Shown one piece after another: positions 1-5,921 of a DNA stretch of 10,700 bases. Position numbers and translations under genes: made by a program. The notes beneath the pieces are model-generated. The model saw nothing but the letters and a program-made list of their open reading frames with translations. It was not told where the DNA came from and ran no database searches. How positions within the stretch are numbered: the first letter of the stretch is position 1; the number at the start of each line of letters is the position of its first letter. The DNA is from Nitrososphaerota archaeon (lineage in GTDB: Archaea > Thermoproteota > Nitrososphaeria > Nitrososphaerales > JACQRY01), in the NCBI GenBank assembly GCA_016206275.1, contig JACQRY010000194.1, positions 1 to 10,700 on the forward strand, in the 5' to 3' direction.

Positions 1-446
1 CAAACATCAAGGTGTTTACAAAGTCTTTGAACGAATACAGTTTTGCTAGCCTCCTCAGGACTAAACTCCATAGTCTCTTCAGCCAGAAACCTAAGATTGT
101 CGAGAAGAAGCACATCACCATTATCCATATTCGTAATAGCATCCCTCGCAGCCGGACCGCATACGTCTTCAACGTAAGCCACATCCTTGTTCAAAACACC
201 GGATAATGCCACCGCATGCTGAGCCATCGGCACGTAATCATACCGCCCCACCCTGCCTTGATGAGAAGCCACCACAACCTTTGATGCTTCAAGATCCCTA
301 ATTGTCATCGCGGCCTCATTTATTCGGCTCAGCTCCATGAGCTCACCTGATTCAGGGTGAATAGGCGTATTCATATCTACACGAAGAAAAACCGTTTTAC
401 CGTCTAGTGACAAGTCATCCATTGTAAGCATCTTAACTTGGACCAT
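1..446 (-). CDS. pgk: Phosphoglycerate kinase, N-terminal 148 residues (cut by window edge)
   Basis: Phosphoglycerate kinase moves a phosphate between 1,3-bisphosphoglycerate and ADP in cytosolic glycolysis/gluconeogenesis. I translated this by hand on the minus strand. The start is an ATG at 446 and the frame is open to the window edge. Visible family motifs are LRVDMNTP (about 21-28), with the substrate-binding Arg22, Asp24 and Asn26; SRINEAA (40-46), with Arg41; SHQGR (61-65); and DNLRF (116-120), with Arg119. The SRINEA and SHQGR wording is of the archaeal type. A full protein would be about 400 residues, so only the 3-phosphoglycerate-binding N-domain is in view. The start is supported by a strong Shine-Dalgarno match (GAGGAGGT, 457-464) 10 nt upstream. 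Two further in-frame Met codons (residues 6 and 9) follow but lack such a site. The gene lies about 550 bases downstream of the MBL gene and probably has its own promoter. Confidence 0.93.
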   Translation of the reverse strand, partial: MVQVKMLTMDDLSLDGKTVFLRVDMNTPIHPESGELMELSRINEAAMTIRDLEASKVVVASHQGRVGRYDYVPMAQHAVALSGVLNKDVAYVEDVCGPAARDAITNMDNGDVLLLDNLRFLAEETMEFSPEEASKTVFVQRLCKHLDV

Positions 447-456
447 CTCTTGCCAA

Positions 457-464
457 ACCTCCTC
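457..464 (-). promoter_or_regulatory. Shine-Dalgarno site of pgk
   Basis: The minus strand reads GAGGAGGT, complementary to the 3' end of archaeal 16S rRNA, with a 10-nt spacing to the ATG at 446. It fixes the pgk start and contrasts with the leaderless-looking genes elsewhere in the window. Confidence 0.75.
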
Positions 465-553
465 AATCGGCTCCACGGACGCTTGGACTTGGAGGACCCA
501 TCAGCCACACTAGACACGGTACCAATAGAATGTCGTTAGGAAAAGAGGCTCAA

Positions 554-566
554 CCCTTAAAAAATC
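554..566 (-). promoter_or_regulatory. Possible pgk TATA box
   Basis: The minus strand reads GATTTTTTAAGGG. This T/A run resembles an archaeal TATA box. Placing initiation about 27 nt downstream puts the transcript start near 533 and gives a leader of about 85 nt, long enough to hold the Shine-Dalgarno site. The assignment rests on composition and position only. Confidence 0.35.
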
Positions 567-641
567 TATTGTTATCATAATAAATCGTAAAGTGTACTCA
601 GCACATTGAACAAGATACAACCCTGGGTTCTAATAATTGAC

Positions 642-822
642 AGGGGCATGTCCCCTCCATGATAACTGCAATTAATCAGGTATCCTTCGGTTTCCTGATA
701 AGTCTGATCCGCATTTGTGTACCCCCTGCGCCCGTTTTACACCGGCGCAAGCACCATACTCCTAGTAGTCATCAAAGGGCTAGCTTGAGAAAGTTAAGAC
801 TTTCCTGGGTCTGTAGTCTTAA
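642..822. repeat. Cluster of four short inverted repeats
   Basis: The stems are 642-646/652-656 (5 bp), 675-680/694-699 (6 bp), 727-732/744-749 (6 bp, GC-rich) and 794-801/815-822 (8 bp), with loops of 5 to 13 nt. All arms are perfect. The set covers about 180 nt in the gene-free region upstream of pgk. It could be part of a structured RNA on either strand. Single short stems like these do arise by chance. Confidence 0.4.
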
Positions 823-910
823 AGCACAGCGATGGATCTAATAGCCGTGATTTCTATCGCAAAACCGTCTCATGACTTAGATATGATTTTTCTTACTTTT
901 ATGAATTAAT

Positions 911-969
911 ACAATGAAAATGAAATAGCAGCTGGTGGAAACTATTTGTAAAGGGAAGCTCAAGTTTCC
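911..969 (-). terminator. Possible terminator of the MBL gene
   Basis: Read on the minus strand, about 32 nt after the MBL stop there is a 7-bp inverted repeat (GGAAACT at 937-943 on plus, AGTTTCC at 963-969) with a 19-nt loop. It is followed by a T-rich tract on the minus strand (about 911-930). Archaeal termination relies mainly on T-tracts, and this one is interrupted, so the call is weak. Confidence 0.35.
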
Positions 970-1000
970 TTAACTATTTACGGAATGATCAGACCCATCG

Positions 1001-1717
1001 CTAAAGCCTGATATTGTCCAAGTCGTTAGGAAAGAAGGTATCAGCAAAAACTTCTCTTACCTTAGAAGATGTATTAGTATCAAACAAAGGCCGATGGACC
1101 AAAGCTAGTTGTTTAACATGTGATTCAGCAGCTATCCTAGCCGCTTGAAACGGAGTGGAATGACCAAATAATCGTGCCCGTTCTTCATTTGTCTCGGATG
1201 CTTCATGGATCAACAAATCCGCGCCATAAGCAAAATCCTTCAAGTCAACAACAGAAGTATCCCCACTATACACAATTGTTTTTCCCTCGATCTTGATCCT
1301 ATAGATATAGGCCTCAACTGGATGCTTCGCATCGATAAATGACAATTCAAAAGGATAAGAATCTTTCAGATCCCTAAAATCAAGAACGTCATATATGCTG
1401 CCGATACCATAATACGCGCCATACACCCTTTCAACAAAACTAGACACACTTGACGGCCCAGAGACAATAATCTTCCCTGGTTCTTTGAACTTGAGGGTCA
1501 ACACTACGAAAGGAAGACCTCCCGCGTGATCTCCATGCAAATGGGACAGAAAGATATAGTCGACATCAGAGACTTTGTATTCTAAGCGTCGAAGATTGTA
1601 GATTGCTTGAGGGGAACAGTCCAGAAGAATCTTGTATGTTGAATCTATTAAGATAGATGTGTTTGCTCTGCCTCCGCTGCAGAAGGCATCACCGGTCCCG
1701 AGAAAAATTATCTTCAT
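1001..1717 (-). CDS. Short RNase Z-like metallo-beta-lactamase-fold hydrolase
   Basis: This 238-residue protein has the full set of zinc ligands of the metallo-beta-lactamase fold: HLHGDH (59-64), His132, Asp153 in SGDT, His186 in GHST and His208 in VHRP. It also has HEAS (171-174) and the GHSTPFQAARIA stretch (185-196), which resembles the AHST..QAA region of RNase Z. It starts directly with the first strand (MKIIFLGTGDAF), as RNase Z does. RNase Z is usually about 300 residues and carries a flexible exosite arm that grips tRNA. This protein is shorter, and I see no obvious glycine/proline-rich arm between 64 and 186, so tRNA 3'-processing is not assured. A general phosphodiesterase is the alternative. 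It follows the universal stress gene by 62 bp and has its own TATA-like box placed for a leaderless transcript. Confidence 0.85.
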   Translation of the reverse strand: MKIIFLGTGDAFCSGGRANTSILIDSTYKILLDCSPQAIYNLRRLEYKVSDVDYIFLSHLHGDHAGGLPFVVLTLKFKEPGKIIVSGPSSVSSFVERVYGAYYGIGSIYDVLDFRDLKDSYPFELSFIDAKHPVEAYIYRIKIEGKTIVYSGDTSVVDLKDFAYGADLLIHEASETNEERARLFGHSTPFQAARIAAESHVKQLALVHRPLFDTNTSSKVREVFADTFFPNDLDNIRL

Positions 1718-1739
1718 GGCCCACTAGGATGACGCGATG

Positions 1740-1750
1740 AAAAATAAAAA
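1740..1750 (-). promoter_or_regulatory. TATA-like box for the MBL gene
   Basis: The minus strand reads TTTTATTTTTT, centred about 28 nt from the A of the ATG at 1717. That is the spacing expected for a leaderless archaeal transcript, and there is no Shine-Dalgarno site upstream of this ATG. Position and composition are the only support. Confidence 0.4.
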
Positions 1751-1779
1751 CAGAAAGGCGGCTTCTGGAGACCAGTCTT

Positions 1780-2223
1780 CTATTCTTCCGAAGGCCAGGG
1801 CTTCACTATGAGTACTGGACACTTGGAATAGTGACTTACCCTGCCGGACACACTTCCTAGTAAGAAGGCTTTAACCCGGCTCAGACCTCTATTCCCGAGC
1901 ACAAGCAAGTCATAGTCCTGCTTAGAAAGTTTGAGGATCTCTTCAGAAGGGTCTCCAGAGGCCATCACGGTGTCCAATTCAACACCTTCGTTAGAAGCTT
2001 GCTCCTTCGCCTTTCTTAGTATCTTTTCCCCTTCCTCTTCGAGACGTTTGTCAGGGGGCTCTGATAATACTACGCCCTCGTCTCCATACAGGTGGAGTGG
2101 CCTTACTATCACGTAGATCGCTGTTATCTTAGCATTGAACCTCTTGGCAACCTCTAGCGCGTAGATGAAGGCTTTGTTTGAGTAGGGTGATCCATCTAAG
2201 CCGACCAGTATCTTGGCAAACAT
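1780..2223 (-). CDS. Universal stress protein (UspA family), ATP-binding type
   Basis: This is a single-domain USP of 147 residues. The N-terminal strand ILVGLDGS (5-12) is the family's usual opening. Near the C-terminus is the nucleotide-binding signature G-x2-G-x9-G-S (Gly110, Gly113, Gly123, Ser124) followed by CPVLIVKP, so it is expected to bind ATP. USPs are cytosolic homodimers of varied, often unclear, stress or signalling role. I chose the ATG at 2223 over an in-frame ATG six codons upstream (2241). An AGGAGA site (2228-2233) sits just before 2223, and a TATA-like box at 2253-2265 predicts a transcript start near 2231, downstream of the first ATG. The protein is complete and of normal size. 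It is probably transcribed on its own or with the MBL gene that follows. Confidence 0.93.
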   Translation of the reverse strand: MFAKILVGLDGSPYSNKAFIYALEVAKRFNAKITAIYVIVRPLHLYGDEGVVLSEPPDKRLEEEGEKILRKAKEQASNEGVELDTVMASGDPSEEILKLSKQDYDLLVLGNRGLSRVKAFLLGSVSGRVSHYSKCPVLIVKPWPSEE

Positions 2224-2252
2224 GGAGTCTCCTGTGTTCATTTGTGTTTACC

Positions 2253-2265
2253 CATAAAAATCTGT
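2253..2265 (-). promoter_or_regulatory. TATA-like box for the universal stress gene
   Basis: The minus strand reads AGATTTTTATGGG, about 35 nt upstream of the ATG at 2223. It predicts initiation near 2231 and a leader of about 8-10 nt carrying AGGAGA. Confidence 0.45.
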
Positions 2266-2357
2266 CGGGTCAGATCATGAGGAGGAGACATTTTGGATGC
2301 TGACACCATGGTACCAACGCTGAGATATATCGTGTCAAGGCAGATATTCCTTTTGGT

Positions 2358-3557
2358 TCAGGTATCCAAAGTATAGACCAAAGCCTGATGCTCCTTTGAC
2401 AACGCAGTTACTTTGACTTTTGCGTCTGCAGGTCTCAATTTTCCTTGGATCAAACCTGAAATAAGTTCAGCGACTTCGTCCATCTCATTCTCTTTCATTC
2501 CTCTTCTTGTTGCCTCGCATGTACCTATGCGTATCCCCTTATCGATTATGATGCCGGCGTGCTCTAGAGTTTCAGCAATCTTTTCCTTCTCTTGAGCCTC
2601 TTCGTAGCCAAGAATCAGTTGATGGGACTTGGAGAAACCGTGTTGCTTTCCTCTGACAGGTATTCCCCGATCGTCGAGACTTCGTGCTAAAGCCTGAGCG
2701 TTTCGAATCACTTGATCAGCGTAGCTTGAACCGAATTTTAATGCTTCCATAAGGGTGTAGGCGAGGGCTGCAACCCTATTCCAGTGGATATTGTCGACTA
2801 ACCCAAGATGCATGTTCTCCTTTATTCTGGTAAAAACAGCGTCATTGTTTGAGAGAATTATTCCTCCCTGCGGACCGAAGAAACTTTTGTGAGTAGAACC
2901 CATCAATATGTCGCATCCTTCGCGAAGAGGGTCTTGGAATCTGCCTCCAGCAATCAGACCGAGCACATGTGAACCATCATAAATTTTCACGGCGTCTCCT
3001 ACATTGTGGGTAAGCTCTCTCACAGGGTGAGGGAAGGGAATAAGGCTTGAGCCGAACACTGTCAAACTATGGTTTTCTGACGACAGTAGCTTGAGAGCCT
3101 CATCAGTTTTTATGTTGAAGGTGTCTTCGTCGAAGGGAAAATAAATGTTCTGCAAACCCAATATTCGACCTAGGTTCAGATGAGATATGCCGGGGTAGCC
3201 TCCATCGTTAGGTGATACGCTGATCATACGATCGCCTCGCTTAGCGAATAGAAGAAGGGTTGCGATATTGCATACGTGTCCTGAGAGAGGGCTGACATCC
3301 ACATATCTGCATCTGAAAACTTTGCGTGCAAGATCCTCAGCGAATTCCTTAATTTCATCGGTGAAACGTGAACCCATGTAAAAATGGTCTGGAGCAGAGT
3401 AACGGTGACCAAAATCTGACGCCAGTAACAATCTAGCTGCCCCACTCATCAAGTTCTCAGACGGGATGAGGTTTATGCATTCGAGTCTCCTCCATTCCTC
3501 ATGGCGTCTAACAGTTTCAGTTAGCTTGTCGACTAGTCCAGCAATTTCAGAATCCAT
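2358..3557 (-). CDS. Divergent serine hydroxymethyltransferase-like PLP enzyme
   Basis: This is a 399-residue fold-type I PLP enzyme of the GlyA family. The closest wording I recall is archaeal SHMT. Seen are LIPSENLMS (30-38, catalytic Glu34), LSGH (91-94), the PLP-ring Asp194 and His197 in YDGSH, the Schiff-base Lys224 in GSTHKSFFGPQGG (220-232), and the carboxylate-binding Arg343 in RIGT followed by TRRGMKENEM. Differences from the canonical enzyme, judged from memory: the Y-A-E-G-x-P-G-K-R loop is replaced by RYSAPDHFYMG (52-62); GGHxxH becomes GGYPGISH (119-126); the SNHHLHR stretch becomes DNIHWNR; and the loop of about 16 residues before RIGT is missing, so IIIDKGIRIG runs straight through. 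In bacterial SHMT that loop helps bind folate. The protein starts 45 nt after the larE stop and is probably cotranscribed with it. Its activity may not be standard serine-glycine interconversion. Confidence 0.82.
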   Translation of the reverse strand: MDSEIAGLVDKLTETVRRHEEWRRLECINLIPSENLMSGAARLLLASDFGHRYSAPDHFYMGSRFTDEIKEFAEDLARKVFRCRYVDVSPLSGHVCNIATLLLFAKRGDRMISVSPNDGGYPGISHLNLGRILGLQNIYFPFDEDTFNIKTDEALKLLSSENHSLTVFGSSLIPFPHPVRELTHNVGDAVKIYDGSHVLGLIAGGRFQDPLREGCDILMGSTHKSFFGPQGGIILSNNDAVFTRIKENMHLGLVDNIHWNRVAALAYTLMEALKFGSSYADQVIRNAQALARSLDDRGIPVRGKQHGFSKSHQLILGYEEAQEKEKIAETLEHAGIIIDKGIRIGTCEATRRGMKENEMDEVAELISGLIQGKLRPADAKVKVTALSKEHQALVYTLDT

Positions 3558-3602
3558 GCTAACGATATCAACCGTCGGGCGGGATAATGTTCTAATTCAG
3601 CG

Positions 3603-4454
3603 TTACGATTGTTGATCCTTGACGCGGTTCAAGTCGCCGATTTGAACCAGTTTCTGCCCCAAGGGCTCGTCCATGCTTCCGCTGCGATACCCCTGCATAT
3701 CTAAAGCAACGTATCTGAAACCCATCTCTTTCAGCTTTAAGGCAACCTGATCCATTGTTTCCTCACTGAAGAAGAGCTGCCTCTCTTCTCTGCCAACCTC
3801 TATCCTGGCTATGTCTCCATGTACTCTTACCCGAAGCTGCCTGACCCCTGTCAACTTGCTCAGGAAGCTTTCAGCCTGTGCTACACTTGTAAGCGCTTCA
3901 CGAGTGATCTTCTGACCATATTCAAACCTTGAAGCTAGACACGCGTTAGCAGGCTTGTCAGCTGAAGGCAGTCTTAGATATCGAGCAATCATTCTTACGT
4001 CGGATTTTGTCATCCTCAATTCGCATAATGGATGTTTGACTCCGGCTTTGTCCAGGGCTTTGACGCCTGGGCGATGTCCACTCAGATCATCGAGTATGAC
4101 GCCGTCAAGTATCACCTGTAGTCTTTCTTCTTGGGCAATCTTAATCAGATGGGATGCAAGATCTTCGCGGCAAAAGTAGCATCTTGATGGGCTGTTCTCA
4201 ACAAGCCTTTGGTTTGCCAGATCGTTGTATTTTACAACGACATGTTTTATGCCTATTACTCTAGCTAGGTTCTTCGCGTAAGTTAACTCCTCGGGTGCAA
4301 AAGTAGCTGTTTCCGCTGTCACTGCTAGGGCCTTATCGCTTAGAACAGCCTTTGCTACTGCAGCAACCACTGAGCTGTCGACGCCGCCAGAAAATGCTAC
4401 AAGGCAGCTGTCAAAGTGACGGAGCCATTGTTTTAGAAGATCGACTTTCTTCAC
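3603..4454 (-). CDS. larE: LarE, nickel-pincer cofactor sulfur transferase (three-cysteine type)
   Basis: LarE uses ATP to adenylate pyridinium-3,5-biscarboxylic acid mononucleotide and inserts two sulfur atoms in making the nickel-pincer nucleotide cofactor. From the chosen GTG start (4454) the protein is 283 residues, near the usual 270-280. It has the PP-loop SGGVDSS (22-28), the CYFC pair (Cys92, Cys95), the ACLASRFEYG region (Cys172, Arg176) and the C-terminal RYVALDMQGYRSGSM (248-262). LarE with a single Cys gives up that sulfur. LarE with a CxxC pair plus this Cys holds a [4Fe-4S] cluster that can carry the sulfur catalytically, and this one is of the latter kind. The frame stays open back to 4619 inside larC, but that extension reads Arg/Ser-rich and unlike the family. 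A TTG at 4484, ten codons upstream with a weak AGGT site, is the main alternative start. Neither start has a strong ribosome site. Confidence 0.9.
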   Translation of the reverse strand: MKKVDLLKQWLRHFDSCLVAFSGGVDSSVVAAVAKAVLSDKALAVTAETATFAPEELTYAKNLARVIGIKHVVVKYNDLANQRLVENSPSRCYFCREDLASHLIKIAQEERLQVILDGVILDDLSGHRPGVKALDKAGVKHPLCELRMTKSDVRMIARYLRLPSADKPANACLASRFEYGQKITREALTSVAQAESFLSKLTGVRQLRVRVHGDIARIEVGREERQLFFSEETMDQVALKLKEMGFRYVALDMQGYRSGSMDEPLGQKLVQIGDLNRVKDQQS

Positions 4455-4512
4455 CGCTTCGTCTCGCGCTTCTAGTCTTTGCAAACCGTTTGTACCTGAG
4501 CTGTGAACATGC

Positions 4513-5775
4513 TTAAGCCTTGCTGTCACGCTTATCGATCTTCTTCCTAGCAGCCTCAGAGACCTTCTCGGCGATCTCTCTAAAAGGCATGCCGAGTCTC
4601 CTCGCGATCTTCTCCACATCGTCGAATTCGGGTTTAAACTTCACGATTCTACCGAATCGGTCTTTTGAAACTTTGACGCGAACGTCATACTTACTGTCCC
4701 TTAAGCTTACCCTGACGGTTTGCGAATCCCTGTTGGCGATATGTCTAAGGACAGGCATGACTCTAACTCCAAGAGTCCCCCCGTCAACTATGAGCACATC
4801 GGATAGTTTGTTCACATGCTCCTTGTCTGACACCACTCTAAGAATGCAGCCAGGCCTGCTCTTCTTGGTTGAGATCGGGATAATAGATACGTCTAAAGCT
4901 CCTTCATCATACAGGCGTTGCAGAGTATATCCCAATACTTCTCCAGATGCATCATCAATATTGGTTTCGAGAAGAAAGACTTTGTCTGTTAAATGAGGAG
5001 GCTCAGAGGTTCCTAAAATCAATCTGATTAGATTTGGAATCTGTCTCAGATCCTTGCTTCCTGCCCCATACCCAGCTGCATCAAGTTTGATCAGTGGATA
5101 GTAGTCGACGCACTGATCCACCATAGCTGTGAGAAGTGCTGCCCCTGTTGGTGTAGTAAGCTCGCTTTCTACAGGACCACCGATCACCTTCATTTTGTGA
5201 CGCTTTAGGATTTCAAGGGTCGCAGGAGCGGGCAAGGAAACGATCCCATGGGAGAAAGAGTGTAATCCTCCGCCTACAGCAATCGGCGTGCAATACACGT
5301 GAGCGTCCAGAAGACTGAGATAATCAAGAGCTGCTGCTACTCCAACGATGTCTATGACGGTGTCTGCTGAACCTGCCTCGTGGAGATGTACCCTATCGGA
5401 TGGAAGATTGTGGATACGGCTTTCGGCTGAAACCAGATTGTCAACCGCTTGCCGGGCAAACTTTCTTGCAGAAAGGCTCAAACCAAGATCAGCCACACAT
5501 CTTATTACGGATGCCCTGACTTCGTCAGCAGATCTTGCCCTCTCTTCTTCTTTTATGTGAAGGTTGAGTGCCTTGGCTCTGAAGCCTTTTCTAGAAACTT
5601 CTCTAAATTCAGCAGTTATCTGTTTACATCCTTGTACATACCTTTTCACTGTTTTTATTGCGTGGATGATTTTTTTGGAGTCTGCCCCAAGATCTACCAA
5701 GGCAGATAGAAGCATGTCTCCAGAAATGCCTGCAGTTTGGCAGTCCACTATCAGGACCTTGCTCTCATCCTTCAA
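4513..5775 (-). CDS. larC: LarC, nickel insertion protein for the nickel-pincer cofactor
   Basis: LarC is a CTP-dependent cyclometallase that puts nickel into the dithio-mononucleotide made by LarE. The 420-residue protein carries DCQTAGISGDM (11-21), HLHEAGSADTVIDIVG (130-145), TTPTGAALL (207-215) and the C-terminal domain with NIDDASGEVLGY (272-283), KKSRPG (304-309) and TLGVR (334-338). Both the LarC1-like and LarC2-like parts lie in one frame, so no programmed frameshift is needed, unlike in Lactobacillus plantarum. The start is a TTG at 5775: the minus strand has an in-frame TAG only four codons upstream (5785-5787), so no longer form is possible, and DC at residue 11 fits the family. 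The TATA-like box at 5811-5820 predicts a leader of about 13 nt. It is the first gene of the larC-larE-SHMT-like unit and is divergent from malate dehydrogenase. Confidence 0.94.
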   Translation of the reverse strand: MKDESKVLIVDCQTAGISGDMLLSALVDLGADSKKIIHAIKTVKRYVQGCKQITAEFREVSRKGFRAKALNLHIKEEERARSADEVRASVIRCVADLGLSLSARKFARQAVDNLVSAESRIHNLPSDRVHLHEAGSADTVIDIVGVAAALDYLSLLDAHVYCTPIAVGGGLHSFSHGIVSLPAPATLEILKRHKMKVIGGPVESELTTPTGAALLTAMVDQCVDYYPLIKLDAAGYGAGSKDLRQIPNLIRLILGTSEPPHLTDKVFLLETNIDDASGEVLGYTLQRLYDEGALDVSIIPISTKKSRPGCILRVVSDKEHVNKLSDVLIVDGGTLGVRVMPVLRHIANRDSQTVRVSLRDSKYDVRVKVSKDRFGRIVKFKPEFDDVEKIARRLGMPFREIAEKVSEAARKKIDKRDSKA

Positions 5776-5810
5776 GCAGTAGCACTAAACCGTTGTCTTT
5801 GGGCTCGTGC

Positions 5811-5820
5811 AATTAAACCT
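5811..5820 (-). promoter_or_regulatory. TATA-like box for larC
   Basis: The minus strand reads AGGTTTAATT, centred about 40 nt upstream of the TTG start at 5775, which predicts initiation near 5788. It is the best-placed A/T element on that side of the divergent region. Confidence 0.4.
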
Positions 5821-5837
5821 TGGCTGAACATTGCAGT

Positions 5838-5862
5838 GGTTCTTCCGAAGTAAATAAGAACC
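5838..5862. promoter_or_regulatory. Inverted repeat between divergent larC and mdh promoters (candidate operator)
   Basis: GGTTCTT (5838-5844) and AAGAACC (5856-5862) form a perfect 7-bp inverted repeat with 11 nt between the arms. It lies between the TATA-like boxes of larC (5811-5820) and of the malate dehydrogenase gene (5883-5893), about 20 nt from each, which is where an archaeal activator of both genes could bind. No regulator gene is in the window. Confidence 0.45.
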
Positions 5863-5882
5863 TGAAAAAAAGTCTGACAAAA

Positions 5883-5893
5883 CAATAAAATAC
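5883..5893 (+). promoter_or_regulatory. TATA-like box for malate dehydrogenase
   Basis: CAATAAAATAC lies about 34 nt upstream of the ATG at 5922, with A-rich sequence ahead of it. It predicts initiation near 5915 and a leader of only a few nt, consistent with the lack of a Shine-Dalgarno site before this ATG. Confidence 0.45.
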
Positions 5894-5921
5894 TTGGAAG
5901 AGTCAACGGCTTAGATAACTT

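Larger units (their letters stand above)
447..1000. other. Long gene-free region with several short inverted repeats
   Basis: No convincing gene is present. A 60-codon plus-strand frame at 659-841 has no recognisable domain, no ribosome site and unconvincing composition. The region holds the probable pgk promoter and leader (446-570), a palindrome AACCCTGGGTT (619-629), and hairpins at 642-656 (AGGGG/CCCCT, 5-nt loop), 675-699 (ATCAGG/CCTGAT), 727-749 (TGCGCC/GGCGCA) and 794-822 (TTAAGACT/AGTCTTAA). A possible terminator for the upstream gene lies at 911-969. I looked on both strands for a tRNA T-loop, for RNase P and SRP RNA core motifs and for C/D boxes, and found none. A small structured RNA or a regulatory region is possible but unproven. 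Confidence 0.5.

Noticed and set aside
794..822. 8-bp hairpin as a transcription terminator
   Set aside because: No T-run follows it on either strand, and it is about 180 nt past the nearest gene end.
659..841. 60-codon plus-strand frame in the gene-free region
   Set aside because: It has no domain, no ribosome site and an odd residue mix. It spans the hairpin cluster and is most likely chance.
600..850. tRNA, RNase P RNA, SRP RNA or C/D-box RNA in the gene-free region
   Set aside because: No T-loop, GGAAAGTCC-type core, SRP tetraloop region or paired C and D boxes were seen. A short GGAAAGTC match on the minus strand lacks the surrounding RNase P core.
532..1033. Insertion element bounded by the 12-nt repeats
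   Set aside because: There is no transposase frame and there are no terminal inverted repeats next to the copies, and one copy lies inside a conserved gene end.
2224..2241. Start of the universal stress protein six codons upstream
   Set aside because: The predicted transcript start lies downstream of that ATG, and the AGGAGA site points to the ATG at 2223.
2301..2337. TGACAC/GTGTCA inverted repeat upstream of the universal stress gene as an operator
   Set aside because: It has only six-base arms with 25 nt between them, and it lies about 40 nt upstream of the likely TATA box. Chance is the simpler explanation.
4455..4619. Longer LarE N-terminus
   Set aside because: The residues overlapping larC are Arg/Ser-rich and unlike LarE proteins, which begin about 20 residues before the PP-loop.
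4520..4996. 158-codon plus-strand frame
   Set aside because: It is antisense to the well-supported larC gene and has no family resemblance.
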